Origin: an uncultured Lewinella sp.
GTDB lineage: Bacteria > Bacteroidota > Bacteroidia > Chitinophagales > Saprospiraceae
NCBI GenBank assembly: GCA_913057785.1
Contig: CAJXPD010000052.1
Location: 1-44,775 of the forward strand
Direction: 5' to 3'
DNA length: 44,775 nucleotides
In this document: positions 34,138 to 43,270 of the stretch, piece after piece
Layout: each line of letters starts with the position of its first letter
Numbering within the stretch: position 1 is the stretch's first letter
The notes under the pieces: model-generated
The model's input: the letters and a program-made list of their open reading frames with translations, nothing else
Told to the model about the DNA's origin: nothing
Database searches by the model: none
Translations under genes and position numbers: made by a program

Positions 34138-34851
34138 ATGAAGAAGAACTACATACTATTGGTTTTTACTCTGATTCTGAGCGGACAGCTGGCTGGTCAA
34201 TATCGTTGGGAGGCAGGTGCTGTTGTGGGGTTGTCAAATTACCAGGGAGATTTGGTAGAAGGAGCCTTGCCACTATTTAAAGAAGGGAATCTCGCTCTAG
34301 CCATCACAGGAAGATATCTTGTCAACTATAATTGGGCCATTAGGGGAAGCGTGTTGTTTGGGAAGCTCACAGGTGATGACTTTAACTCACCCATTGAGTT
34401 CCATAATCAGCGAGGAGTCAGCTTTGAAAATCCCTTTACTGAGATATCTTTTACGGTAGAATGGGAACCGTTTGGAGAACAGCATTACCTATCATTGAAT
34501 GAATCAAAATCATTTTTCTCCCCCTATGTGTTCCTTGGACCGGGTATAGCCTTTACTAACCCAAAAATCGACTTCAGTAGAACTTCACGGGATTTTTTCT
34601 TAGTAGACATAGAAAGAGACCTGAACGAAAGCTACTTTAAGACCAGATTTATTGTCAAAGTTGGAGCAGGGGTCAAGTATGATATCAATGATCTATGGGT
34701 AGTTGGTTTTGAATTTGGAATGCATTATGCTTTTACTGACTACCTTGATGGAATCAGCCATGCAGGAATTAGGGAGAATCGCGATTGGTATAATTTTGGA
34801 GGTATTACTCTTTTCCATCGACTTCAAGGTACAGAGAGAGCGGGAGAATAA
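34138..34851 (+). CDS. DUF6089 family outer-membrane beta-barrel protein
   Basis: A 237-residue exported protein (signal peptide 1-20, LSGQLAGQY). It is a paralogue of the N-terminal barrel of the preceding gene: shared features include SNYQGDLVEG, EISFTVEWEPFG, FSPYVFLGPGIAF, FTDYLDGISHAG and WYNFGGITLFHR in the same order. It lacks the TSP3 and OmpA domains. The 95-bp gap contains no terminator, so the two may be co-transcribed. DUF6089 proteins are outer-membrane barrels of unknown function in Bacteroidota. Confidence 0.85.
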   Translation: MKKNYILLVFTLILSGQLAGQYRWEAGAVVGLSNYQGDLVEGALPLFKEGNLALAITGRYLVNYNWAIRGSVLFGKLTGDDFNSPIEFHNQRGVSFENPFTEISFTVEWEPFGEQHYLSLNESKSFFSPYVFLGPGIAFTNPKIDFSRTSRDFFLVDIERDLNESYFKTRFIVKVGAGVKYDINDLWVVGFEFGMHYAFTDYLDGISHAGIRENRDWYNFGGITLFHRLQGTERAGE

Positions 34852-34875
34852 AAATTCAGAATAAAGGAAAGGAGT

Positions 34876-34901
34876 AGATCGACTACCCAAGTAATCGATC
34901 T
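34876..34901. terminator. Short hairpin between convergent DUF6089 and sirtuin genes
   Basis: AGATCGA (34876-34882) and TCGATCT (34895-34901) form a 7-bp stem around the sirtuin stop codon. It is the only structure seen in the 31-bp convergent gap. Weak evidence. Confidence 0.25.
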
Positions 34902-35572
34902 GCCAGATCTCTAACTCCTGCAGTAGCCTTCGCCTCAATCACTTCCAAATTCCTAACCAAGGACAATTCATGATTGATGGCGGGCCTGGGGTCGATATAG
35001 TAGATATCGGCATGATTTTGAGCCAGCCCTACTAGCCCCGCGGCAGGATACACTTGCATGGAAGTTCCAATAATTATGACGATATCAGCACCGGCAACCA
35101 CAGGGACGGCTTGTTCTAGCATAGGTACAGCTTCACCGAACCAGACGATATGTGGTCTAAGTTGACTGCCCTTAGGGCACATATCGCCTAGGTTGATATC
35201 TCCAGGTTGATCATAAACTTCATATGGATATTTCACTCCTCTCGACTTCAGGAGCTCGCCATGCAGGTGGATGATATTTGTGCTTCCACCGCGTTCATGA
35301 AGGTCATCAATATTTTGAGTAATTATCGTCACGGCGTACTGAGATTCTAGTTCTGCCAAAGTAATGTGAGCTAGGTTTGGTTGCACTTCATGTAGAAGCC
35401 GCCGCCGCTGGTTATAGAAATCCAAGACTAGACTTGGGTTTCTGGCCCAACCTTGTGGTGATGCCACTTCCATGACGTCATGCCCCTCCCATAAGCCATC
35501 AGCATCTCTAAAAGTTTTAATACCACTTTCCTGACTAATTCCTGCACCTGTCAATACGGCAATCTTTTTCAT
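34883..35572 (-). CDS. cobB: Sir2 family NAD-dependent protein deacylase (sirtuin), zinc cysteines missing
   Basis: A 229-residue sirtuin. The NAD site is clear: GAGISQESGIKTFRD (9-23), TQNIDDLHE (85-93) and the catalytic H104 in HLHGE. The Y53-N-Q-R56 pair matches the Tyr/Arg signature of SIRT5/CobB-type enzymes that remove succinyl, malonyl and similar acidic acyl groups. The zinc ribbon normally carrying four Cys has only C132 (DMCPKGSQLRPHIVWFGE), so structural zinc is probably absent. Its ATG directly abuts the TAA of nnr (TAAATG), so translation is probably coupled. Enzyme class is secure; acyl preference is inferred. Confidence 0.9.
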   Translation of the reverse strand: MKKIAVLTGAGISQESGIKTFRDADGLWEGHDVMEVASPQGWARNPSLVLDFYNQRRRLLHEVQPNLAHITLAELESQYAVTIITQNIDDLHERGGSTNIIHLHGELLKSRGVKYPYEVYDQPGDINLGDMCPKGSQLRPHIVWFGEAVPMLEQAVPVVAGADIVIIIGTSMQVYPAAGLVGLAQNHADIYYIDPRPAINHELSLVRNLEVIEAKATAGVRDLADRLLG

Positions 35573-37081
35573 TTACTTTTGCTTTATACTTTTAAAAACT
35601 TTTCCAATATAGAGAATAAGATCACTTGGTAACAATGCATTTTCGCCAAAGTCTGTCGCAGCAAGATCTCCCGCCTTCCCATGAATATAGACTCCTACAA
35701 TCGTAGCATCGGCAGGAGAATATCCTTGGGCCAATAGACCTGTAATCATACCCGTTAATACATCTCCGCTCCCTCCAGTTGCCATTCCTGGGTTTCCCGT
35801 GTTATTGAAGTAACACTCACCCGTTGGTAAGGCTATAATAGTGTGAGCCCCTTTTAATAGTAAAACCAATTTATGTTCTACCGCCTTTGCGCTTAGCAGC
35901 TCCAATCGTTCAAAATCATCGTTCGTGGCGCCGAAAAGGCGTTGAAATTCTTTTGGATGTGGAGTTAGAACACTATTTGCAGGAATCTCCTCAAGCCAAG
36001 TAGGGTTTTGGGCAATGAGGTTCAAGGCATCAGCATCCAAAACCATCGGATCATCGGTAGATTGTAGCAATTCTTCTAAGGCTGTTATTGAAAGTTTTTC
36101 CTGGCCAAGCCCGCAGCCCACGCCAATGGCTTTATAACTATCTATGTTTGGCACCCTTGACCAATATTCATCTTGTGGATCAGCTAGTACCATGGCTTCC
36201 GGAACTTGACTTTGCAGAATCTCATATCCACATCTGGGAGCGTTGACGGTAAGCAAGCCCACTCCAGTACGCAAGCAGGCCCTCGCTGCAAGCACTCCTG
36301 CACCTATCTTCCCATAACTTCCTACAACAAGCAAAGCATGGCCATAGGTTCCTTTATGGTCGAATTTATTTCGGGTAAGAATTCTTGACTTTATATCCGT
36401 CTCAGTGATCAAGTGGTATTTACTTGGAGTTGCTTGATCATATTTGGTATGCAATCCGATTGAAGTATATGCCCAATCTCCAACGGCCGACTGGTTCTCC
36501 GGAAAAAAGAAAGATAATTTAGGCCTTTCAAAGCTGAGCGTAGCATCAGCCTGGATAGTAATCTGGCCTTTACTAGTGCTATCACTGTAAAGTCCGGAGG
36601 GTATATCAAGCGCTATAATTTTGCCACTATTCTTATTAATGTGCTCTATCAATCTTCCCCAGTAACCTTGCACTGGTCGATTTAATCCAGATCCGAATAG
36701 AGCATCAATAACTAAGTGTTGGGGGGTGAGTTGGGGGAAGGAATCTTCTTTCTGTATCGACTGGACTTCTACGGTTTTAAGTGTCTTTAAACGCTGAAAA
36801 TTCTTTTCGCAGTCTTCCGATCGAGTCCCGATGTTACATTGGAAAACTGTGGGTTGATAAAAGGCTTGATGCATTAAGCGGGCAACAGCTAATCCATCTC
36901 CACCGTTATTTCCACTACCGCAAAATATGAAAATTGGTTGATCGGGGTTTGGGTATTCCGTAATGAACCACTCCACAAATCTTGTGGAGGCTCTTTCCAT
37001 TAAATCGTAGGAAGAAATAGGCTCGTTTTGTATGGTGAATTGATCCCATTCTCGAATCTGGGCAGCGGAAAAAATCTTCAT
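35573..37081 (-). CDS. nnr: Bifunctional NAD(P)HX repair enzyme (epimerase + ADP/ATP-dependent dehydratase)
   Basis: A 502-residue fusion of NnrE and NnrD. The N-terminal epimerase (about 1-210) has SSYDLMERAS and the G55-S-G-N-N-G-G-D62 loop; the C-terminal dehydratase (about 225-500) has HKGTYGHALLVVGSYGKIGAG, LTPHPKEFQRLFG and the catalytic G437-S-G-D440 in GGSGDVLTGMITGLLAQG. Together they turn damaged, hydrated NADHX/NADPHX back to NAD(P)H. The length is normal for the fusion. It is the first gene of an operon with the NAD-consuming sirtuin. Confidence 0.95.
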   Translation of the reverse strand: MKIFSAAQIREWDQFTIQNEPISSYDLMERASTRFVEWFITEYPNPDQPIFIFCGSGNNGGDGLAVARLMHQAFYQPTVFQCNIGTRSEDCEKNFQRLKTLKTVEVQSIQKEDSFPQLTPQHLVIDALFGSGLNRPVQGYWGRLIEHINKNSGKIIALDIPSGLYSDSTSKGQITIQADATLSFERPKLSFFFPENQSAVGDWAYTSIGLHTKYDQATPSKYHLITETDIKSRILTRNKFDHKGTYGHALLVVGSYGKIGAGVLAARACLRTGVGLLTVNAPRCGYEILQSQVPEAMVLADPQDEYWSRVPNIDSYKAIGVGCGLGQEKLSITALEELLQSTDDPMVLDADALNLIAQNPTWLEEIPANSVLTPHPKEFQRLFGATNDDFERLELLSAKAVEHKLVLLLKGAHTIIALPTGECYFNNTGNPGMATGGSGDVLTGMITGLLAQGYSPADATIVGVYIHGKAGDLAATDFGENALLPSDLILYIGKVFKSIKQK

Positions 37082-37280
37082 AGATTACCGGGTATTGCTG
37101 CTAAAGATAATATATAGATGCGGTTCTAAAGGTATTTACACTCAGCTGAGCCAAAAAGATTTTACATGAAGGTGGGTAGACATCTCTAGTTTGCAAATTG
37201 AGAAATAATTTGATTTATAATGAGGTTATTATATATTGAGTTTTCTGTGATTATAGTGTTGCCAACAGTACCTGAATCTT

Positions 37281-40200
37281 ATGCGGCGTATTTCTGAATT
37301 GACTTTTCTTGTCTTACTATTCCTTTCATTTATTCCAGCCTTAAAGGCCACTCATATCGTAGGTGGGGAAATGAATTACACTTGCCTTGGAGACGATCAG
37401 TATGAGATCACTTTAACCATTTTCCGAGATTGTTTCAACGGGGATCCGAATGCATGGTTTGATAATCCGGCATCTATAGGCATTTTTGATAGAGAGAATC
37501 AATTGCTACAAGAAGTTCTAGTACCGCTGATGAATAATGATACTTTGAATCCTGTGCTTAGTGGAGAGTGTTTTGTAGTGCCACCGAATGTTTGTGTTCA
37601 CACTACTACCTATCGAACCACGATCACTTTGCCTCCCATTATTGGTGGCTATCAATTAGCTTATCAACGTTGCTGTCGAAATCAAACGATAGTTAATATC
37701 GTGGAGCCATTAGCAACAGGAGCTACTTACGGTGTAACCATTTCTGAACAAGCTTTGCTGGAGTGCAACAGCAACCCAAAATTTCAGGAATGGCCACCTT
37801 TATATATCTGTGTGGATCAACCCATCTCATTTGACCAATCTGCCATAGACTTGGATGGAGACTCAATCGTCTATAGGCTTTGCACACCCTTGCAGGGTGC
37901 TAATCAGATGATTCCACAACCACAACCTCCTAATCCCCCTCCCTATCAGCCCATCACATGGATTGATCCTCCCTATAATGTAGATAATATGCTGAATGGA
38001 GCACCTGGAGGAGAACCTTTGCAAATTAACCCTGAAACTGGGCTTTTAACGGGCTTGCCGAATACGATCGGACAATTCGTGGTCGGAATTTGTATTGAAG
38101 AATATAGGGATGGAAGACTGATTTCTACTACCCGCCGAGATTTCCAATACAATGTAGGAATCTGTGGTCAATCTGTTTCTTCCTTTTTTGCACCCGATAT
38201 CCAATGTGATGATTTGACCGTAGAGTTTGAAAACACGAGCGAGGGAGCTAATAATTTTCAATGGCTCTTTCTAGAGGATGAGACCGTTCTTGGCACCAGT
38301 ACTGAGATTAGCCCCTCTTTTGCCTTCCCTGATACCGGTACTTATCAGATAATGTTAATTGCTGAACCTGGAGAATCTTGTCGAGATACTTTTCTGAGGG
38401 AAGTACAGCTGAATGAAAATTCCCTAGTGCCCGATTTCAATTTGGGAATAGAGGAATGTAGCGACACACTGTTTATTAATATTGAGGAAAATAGTATCGA
38501 TCCAAATGGAACCCCTCTGATGTGGGACTGGGAAGTGCAACCCGAAGGGTTGAAGTTCCAAGGCCAAAGCCCTGATCTCTTTACGACGATTGCTGGAGAA
38601 GTAGGCGTACTGCTAACTGTGACGGCGGCCAATGGCTGTGTGAGTGAGATTGAAAAAACTATTGTCTCTAATGCAATTCAAGTACCCAATTATGCGGATA
38701 CCCTCCAAATATGTCAGGGTGAATCTATTCGGATAGGCAGCTTTATAGCTCAAGATTATCAGTTTGAATGGACTCCGGAAGGTAGTCTTGATAATCCTAA
38801 TCTTTCTAATCCACAAGCAAACCCAGACAGTTCTACACTTTACCAGGTACTGATTTCGAGCCAAGATCAATGCTTTTACCAAGATAGCATACTGGTAGAA
38901 GTGGATAAGATAGAGCTTGCATTCCCGTCCGATACGACAACTTGTGAACAGCTGCTAACCCTCTCCATAGAATCGGATTCGGAATTGAGGTATCAGTGGT
39001 CAGAAAGCCCTGATTTTTCAGAGATTCTTGGTACAGGTGCGGACGTTGAGGTGGAACCGATGGGGACTACTCGATATTATTTCAAGGTAGAAAATGAATT
39101 CGGATGCCAGTTGGAAGATTCTATATTGATTTTTGGCAATGGGGTTGATATAGAAGCCGTTGATTTGGAAGTAAGCTGTTTAGGAGATACGATTGAGGTG
39201 CAATTTTTGAATGAGGATCCAAATGATCAACTGCTAGTTGAATGGTTGAGTAATCCTAGTATTTTAGGAACTAATGAGCTGATGGCTACGGTATTGGCAG
39301 ACCGTGGGGGAGTCAATACATTTGCTGTTAACGTGGAAAACCAGTTTGGATGCCAAGCCCAAGATTCTATCCAAATTCGAACTGTAGATACGGGGGAGGA
39401 TGTAAATTTCTTCTCGATTACGACTTGTAGTGACTATAATGTTCAGTTCATTTCGGAGAGCCCGAACGCAGTTTTCTACCGTTGGGATTTTGGAGATCCA
39501 TCGACACCCAATGAGACAGCGTTTGGAGTTCCAGTGACCCATCAATATGATACCGCCGGAACATACCAGGTTACGATATTTGTGGAAGGCAATGATGCCT
39601 GTTTAGACACTTTTACGAATGAAGTTATACTGGAAGATCCAAAGATAAATCCTGATTTCGAGTGGCAGATTGAGTCCTGCGGAGATAGTACTACTATACG
39701 ATTTGAAAACACCTCCACCAACTTTCAAAGCAGTGTGCTAGGCTGGACATGGCGCTTGGATGATACCGTCATAATGGGAATGGAGGTGATAGAGTTGACC
39801 TTCGATATGGCCGAACTCATCCAGACGACTTTAGTTCTGGAGTCTTCTGATGGTTGCCTAGATAGCTTAACTCAAGAAATCTCGGTTCCAATAATTGAAG
39901 CCTTGCTACAAGACTCCTTGTCGATTTGCTTCGGAGATACTGTGGGTTTAAATCCACTTGGAAATCCCGATCTTCAATACAGTTGGATGCCTTCTCAAGA
40001 TCTAGATAATCCATTGATATTTAGCCCCTTGGCGTCGCCAACTAACTCTACGATCTATTCGGTCTCTGTCAACACGACTGATTCTCTTTGTCAACTGCAG
40101 CAGGAAGTTTTTGTCGAGGTAAGTGATCCCATTGAATTCCAGCTTTCTCCGGATCAAACCTTGTGCGAGGAGAGCTTTGAACTAATGGTAGACGCTGAAG

Positions 40201-41132
40201 CCAATTTACAAGTGAATTGGGCAAGCGATCCCCAATTCCAGAATATTCTGGGCTCAGGAGCCAATATTACAGTTGAACCGGCTGGAGTACAGACCTATTA
40301 TCTTCGTTTGGTTGATGAGCAGGGCTGTGAAGTACAAGACGAAGTAACCTTAGATGGTCAAGCCATCAGGGTTTCCTTGGGAGGAGAAGAGACGATTTGT
40401 ATAGGGGATACTGCAGAACTTTTTGTAGATGTCTTAGGCCAAGAGGATTTGTTAATCAACTGGAGTCCTGCAGAGGGTATAATAGGTGCTACAAATACGA
40501 CTTCTATTTTAGTGAATCCCCTGGAGGAAAGTACATATAATCTTAGCGTTAGCAATGCCGCGGGTTGCCGTCTTGATACTTCAGTGACAGTGAACATATT
40601 CAATTTTGTCCCCCCTTTAGAGATTACTGCTGATCGGGATACAGTTCGAGATGGAGAGAGTGCGCAGTTGATGGCTACTGAAAACGGAGGCTATGTTTAT
40701 TCTTGGCAACCTGATCCAAGCTTGGATGCAGTAGATATTTCTGACCCAATCGCAATGCCCACAGAAACTACCACATATCGCCTAAATATCAGGGATCAGA
40801 ATGGTTGCCTCAATGAGGCATTTATCACGATTGTAGTTTTTAACCCGGCTTGTCTACCTCCTTTCATTTATGTACCCAATGCCTTTACACCAAATGGTGA
40901 CGGTCGTAATGACGAATTCAAGGTCTACGGTGACCCGATAGATGAATTGGAGCTGATCATTTATGACCGTTGGGGGGAGAAAGTCTTTGAATCGAGCCAG
41001 AAAGAAGATGGTTGGGATGGCACCTTTCGCGGGAAGACTTTAGCACCCGATGTTTATGCCTATTACGTAAGAGTACTTTGCTTTAACGGAGAAGAATTTA
41101 TTACTAAGGGAAATGTAACTTTAATCCGTTAA
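37281..41132 (+). CDS. Giant T9SS-secreted PKD/Ig-like repeat protein with CHU_C (type B) sorting domain
   Basis: A 1283-residue exported protein with a signal peptide (1-23, ALKATHIVGGE). Residues 24-295 are a Cys-rich N-terminal domain typical of Bacteroidota surface proteins. Residues ~300-1188 are PKD- and Ig-like modules with motifs such as FPDTGTYQIMLIAE, YDTAGTYQVTIFVEG, YRLNIRDQNGC and repeated 'C.GD...L' starts. Residues ~1190-1283 are the gliding-motility-associated C-terminal domain: FIYVPNAFTPNGDGRNDEF, YDRWGEKVFES, DGWDGTFRGK and PDVYAYYVRV. This domain directs T9SS export and surface linkage, so the protein is probably an adhesin or matrix protein. Residues 300-703 and 706-1108 are a tandem duplication of a five-module block. 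It stands alone, with an AT-rich 199-bp region upstream. Confidence 0.9.
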   Translation: MRRISELTFLVLLFLSFIPALKATHIVGGEMNYTCLGDDQYEITLTIFRDCFNGDPNAWFDNPASIGIFDRENQLLQEVLVPLMNNDTLNPVLSGECFVVPPNVCVHTTTYRTTITLPPIIGGYQLAYQRCCRNQTIVNIVEPLATGATYGVTISEQALLECNSNPKFQEWPPLYICVDQPISFDQSAIDLDGDSIVYRLCTPLQGANQMIPQPQPPNPPPYQPITWIDPPYNVDNMLNGAPGGEPLQINPETGLLTGLPNTIGQFVVGICIEEYRDGRLISTTRRDFQYNVGICGQSVSSFFAPDIQCDDLTVEFENTSEGANNFQWLFLEDETVLGTSTEISPSFAFPDTGTYQIMLIAEPGESCRDTFLREVQLNENSLVPDFNLGIEECSDTLFINIEENSIDPNGTPLMWDWEVQPEGLKFQGQSPDLFTTIAGEVGVLLTVTAANGCVSEIEKTIVSNAIQVPNYADTLQICQGESIRIGSFIAQDYQFEWTPEGSLDNPNLSNPQANPDSSTLYQVLISSQDQCFYQDSILVEVDKIELAFPSDTTTCEQLLTLSIESDSELRYQWSESPDFSEILGTGADVEVEPMGTTRYYFKVENEFGCQLEDSILIFGNGVDIEAVDLEVSCLGDTIEVQFLNEDPNDQLLVEWLSNPSILGTNELMATVLADRGGVNTFAVNVENQFGCQAQDSIQIRTVDTGEDVNFFSITTCSDYNVQFISESPNAVFYRWDFGDPSTPNETAFGVPVTHQYDTAGTYQVTIFVEGNDACLDTFTNEVILEDPKINPDFEWQIESCGDSTTIRFENTSTNFQSSVLGWTWRLDDTVIMGMEVIELTFDMAELIQTTLVLESSDGCLDSLTQEISVPIIEALLQDSLSICFGDTVGLNPLGNPDLQYSWMPSQDLDNPLIFSPLASPTNSTIYSVSVNTTDSLCQLQQEVFVEVSDPIEFQLSPDQTLCEESFELMVDAEANLQVNWASDPQFQNILGSGANITVEPAGVQTYYLRLVDEQGCEVQDEVTLDGQAIRVSLGGEETICIGDTAELFVDVLGQEDLLINWSPAEGIIGATNTTSILVNPLEESTYNLSVSNAAGCRLDTSVTVNIFNFVPPLEITADRDTVRDGESAQLMATENGGYVYSWQPDPSLDAVDISDPIAMPTETTTYRLNIRDQNGCLNEAFITIVVFNPACLPPFIYVPNAFTPNGDGRNDEFKVYGDPIDELELIIYDRWGEKVFESSQKEDGWDGTFRGKTLAPDVYAYYVRVLCFNGEEFITKGNVTLIR
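38178..39389 (+). repeat. Block A of an internal five-domain duplication
   Basis: It encodes residues 300-703: PKD (300-380), PKD-like (383-465), Ig-like (470-543), Ig-like (547-622), Ig-like (625-702). Each module recurs 404-408 residues later in block B in the same order. The copies are diverged at DNA level. Confidence 0.7.
39396..40604 (+). repeat. Block B of an internal five-domain duplication
   Basis: It encodes residues 706-1108. Clear matches to block A include DTAGTYQVTIF with DTGTYQIMLI, WASDPQFQNILGSGANITVEP with WSESPDFSEILGTGADVEVEP, and LDNPLIFSPLASP with LDNPNLSNPQANP. Confidence 0.7.
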
Positions 41133-41235
41133 CTGTCCTCTATTGTGCTTAAAATGATAAATTTCTACTATCTCAAAATACAGATCGCTACCTGCCGTTC
41201 TATCTTAATAGAGCACCTTAACATTTTGGCATCCC

Positions 41236-41874
41236 ATGAAAGGTATAGGCACTTTTGGTACACTACTCCTTCTACTCTTTTGCGTCAACTCAGCTTTTAG
41301 TCAACAAATTGGATTAAGTGGCGGAGCAAGCGTTGACCCTATTACGAGCCTAAGACTGGCTGCATTTTACGAACGCAATTTCAAGCCTTGGCTGAGTATG
41401 CAGTCAGAAATCTCCTACTTGCAGAAGGGGCATCCCAGTTTGGTGGATCGATTATTTGAGGAACCGCCAGGATTAGGTTACGGAGCTATTGATGTCTTTT
41501 CCACTTCTCTTCTTGCCAAGTTTAGACTACAATTTTCAGATTTATCAATATATCTTCTGGTTGGACCTTCGGTAAGCAGGTTTGGTGGGGCAATTGCCGT
41601 TTTTGAGGGAGATGATGAAATCTATCAACGAGTACGAGTGCCACTTGCTTCCTACGAAGTGAAGTCTTGGGATTGGGGAGGTACGATCGGATTGGGCTTT
41701 GAAAAGAGAATTCGAAAAAAGCAAAAGATATTCGTAGATGTCCGATATTATCAAGGCCTACTAAACCTCAATAAAAACCAAGAAAATGTGTTTTACCTGG
41801 AATCACTTTACTTTGACTTTGGAATGATGATTCCTCTTTCAACCCGCAATAAAAAGAAAAGCCAAACCCGCTAA
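41236..41874 (+). CDS. Outer-membrane beta-barrel protein (PorT-like)
   Basis: A 212-residue exported protein (signal peptide 1-22, VNSAFSQQ). Alternating hydrophobic strands with aromatic ends and the pattern LRLAAFYERNFKPWLSMQSEISYLQKGH, DVFSTSLLAKFRL, IYLLVGPSVSRFGG and FFDFGMMIPL-like end strands fit PorT-type 8-10-stranded barrels common in Bacteroidota. Function is unknown. It starts 103 bp after the large T9SS protein and may be expressed with it. Confidence 0.75.
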   Translation: MKGIGTFGTLLLLLFCVNSAFSQQIGLSGGASVDPITSLRLAAFYERNFKPWLSMQSEISYLQKGHPSLVDRLFEEPPGLGYGAIDVFSTSLLAKFRLQFSDLSIYLLVGPSVSRFGGAIAVFEGDDEIYQRVRVPLASYEVKSWDWGGTIGLGFEKRIRKKQKIFVDVRYYQGLLNLNKNQENVFYLESLYFDFGMMIPLSTRNKKKSQTR

Positions 41875-41882
41875 GAGGTTTG
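41863..41882. terminator. Weak hairpin at the end of the PorT-like gene
   Basis: CAAACC (41863-41868) and GGTTTG (41877-41882) flank the stop codon and are followed by ACTTTTA. A 6-bp stem; possible weak terminator for the + gene, 68 bp from the convergent SPFH gene end. Confidence 0.35.
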
Positions 41883-41949
41883 ACTTTTACATTCAATTCA
41901 GAAAAAATAAGTTCTTCTGAGATCATCTCGATTCGGCGACGACCTCTAA

Positions 41950-42909
41950 TTATCTTTTGGGAGGTAACTTAATAGTCTCCTTCTCCTTTAGCTCAAGGGC
42001 ATTATTCCTTTCCTTCATAGCCTCTCCAATTTGCTGTGATGCCGTAAATGAGGTAACCATTTGCGATAACATATCACTACCTGAAGATGGGCTATTAGGT
42101 AAGAGAATAAGATTACTGTTGGCATTTTCACCCATGGACTGCAATGTGTCATAGTGCTGAGTAACAACGATCAGGGCTGATGCCTCCTGAGAGTTAATCC
42201 CCACTTTATTCAACACTTCTACGGACTCTTCAAGGCCTTTAGCGATTTCTCTACGCTGATCGGCAATACCTTGACCTTGCAAACGCTTACTCTCAGCCTC
42301 CGCTTTTGCTTTGGCCACAATTCGAATACGATCAGCTTCTGCTTCATATTCTGCTGCAAGCTTTTCACGCTCCGCGGCATTAATACGGTTCATGGAGATC
42401 TTCACTTCCTGATCCGGGTCGATATCTGTCACGAGTGCCTTAACAATACCATAGCCATATTCATTCATTGCCTCCTCTAGCTCACGACGAATGGCAACGG
42501 CGATGTCATCTTTACGTTCAAAAACATCATCCAGTTTCAACTTGGGAACTTCAGCTCTTACTGTGTCAAATACGTATGAGGTAATCTGCTCATATGGATT
42601 TTCTAATTTGTAAAAAGCGTCATATACTGCATCTCCTAGTACTTTGAACTGTACAGATACCTTCAGCTTTACAAATACATTGTCTTTTGTTTTTGTTTCT
42701 ACCAATACGTCCAACTGATTGATCTTCAGACTCAATTTACCAGCAACCCGATCAATAAATGGGACTTTAAACTGTAATCCTGGGTTTTTAATACTGTGAA
42801 ATTTACCTAATCTCTCGAGAATGGCTACCGTCTGTTGTTTAACGGTAAAAATACCTGACATGAGTATGAGCGCGAGTACAATAAAAGGAATGATCATTCC
42901 TGGTTCCAT
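41950..42909 (-). CDS. SPFH/band 7 membrane protein (stomatin/QmcA-like)
   Basis: A 319-residue protein with an N-terminal membrane helix (about 4-22) and a band 7 domain (about 23-200): VKQQTVAILERLGKFHSIKNPGLQFKVPFIDRV and VFVKLKVSVQFKVL. A charged, Ala/Glu-rich coiled coil follows (about 185-245; AEREKLAAEYEAEADRIRI). Proteins of this type form large rings in the inner membrane and scaffold proteases or membrane microdomains. No NfeD partner is adjacent. It is divergent from the lipoprotein gene at 43271. Confidence 0.9.
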   Translation of the reverse strand: MEPGMIIPFIVLALILMSGIFTVKQQTVAILERLGKFHSIKNPGLQFKVPFIDRVAGKLSLKINQLDVLVETKTKDNVFVKLKVSVQFKVLGDAVYDAFYKLENPYEQITSYVFDTVRAEVPKLKLDDVFERKDDIAVAIRRELEEAMNEYGYGIVKALVTDIDPDQEVKISMNRINAAEREKLAAEYEAEADRIRIVAKAKAEAESKRLQGQGIADQRREIAKGLEESVEVLNKVGINSQEASALIVVTQHYDTLQSMGENANSNLILLPNSPSSGSDMLSQMVTSFTASQQIGEAMKERNNALELKEKETIKLPPKR

Positions 42910-43270
42910 AATTTATATTTTGGGTTGATCAATAACGTTTTTCAATTAACAAATTAGTAAACCGAACTAAATCTGCGAAGTTTTTACGATAAAACTTAGT
43001 TTTTATCAGAAATAATGCGCTTTCAGTATATCGTTTTTGTAATTGGTGCTTTCCTCTGTTAGTAGACACCCTCTCTGCTTGTACTTGCCGGTGACCTCCA
43101 TACACATCCCTCTGAATATTCTCTTTGTAACATTTTCTTAAAATTATTTAGGAGTTTTTAACCATAAGGCAAATCTATTTAACGATTCATTAGTGACAAA
43201 TGGACAGTAATTCGATGAAATTGTCCCCATAAGACAAACCGACCACTATAACCCATTTAAAGAAAAGCGT
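42910..43270. other. Intergenic region between divergent SPFH and lipoprotein genes (361 bp)
   Basis: It must carry both promoters. I see no ORF, RNA gene or notable repeat; TCTCTTTG near 43119 differs by one base from a -7 element. Nothing else can be supported. Confidence 0.3.
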
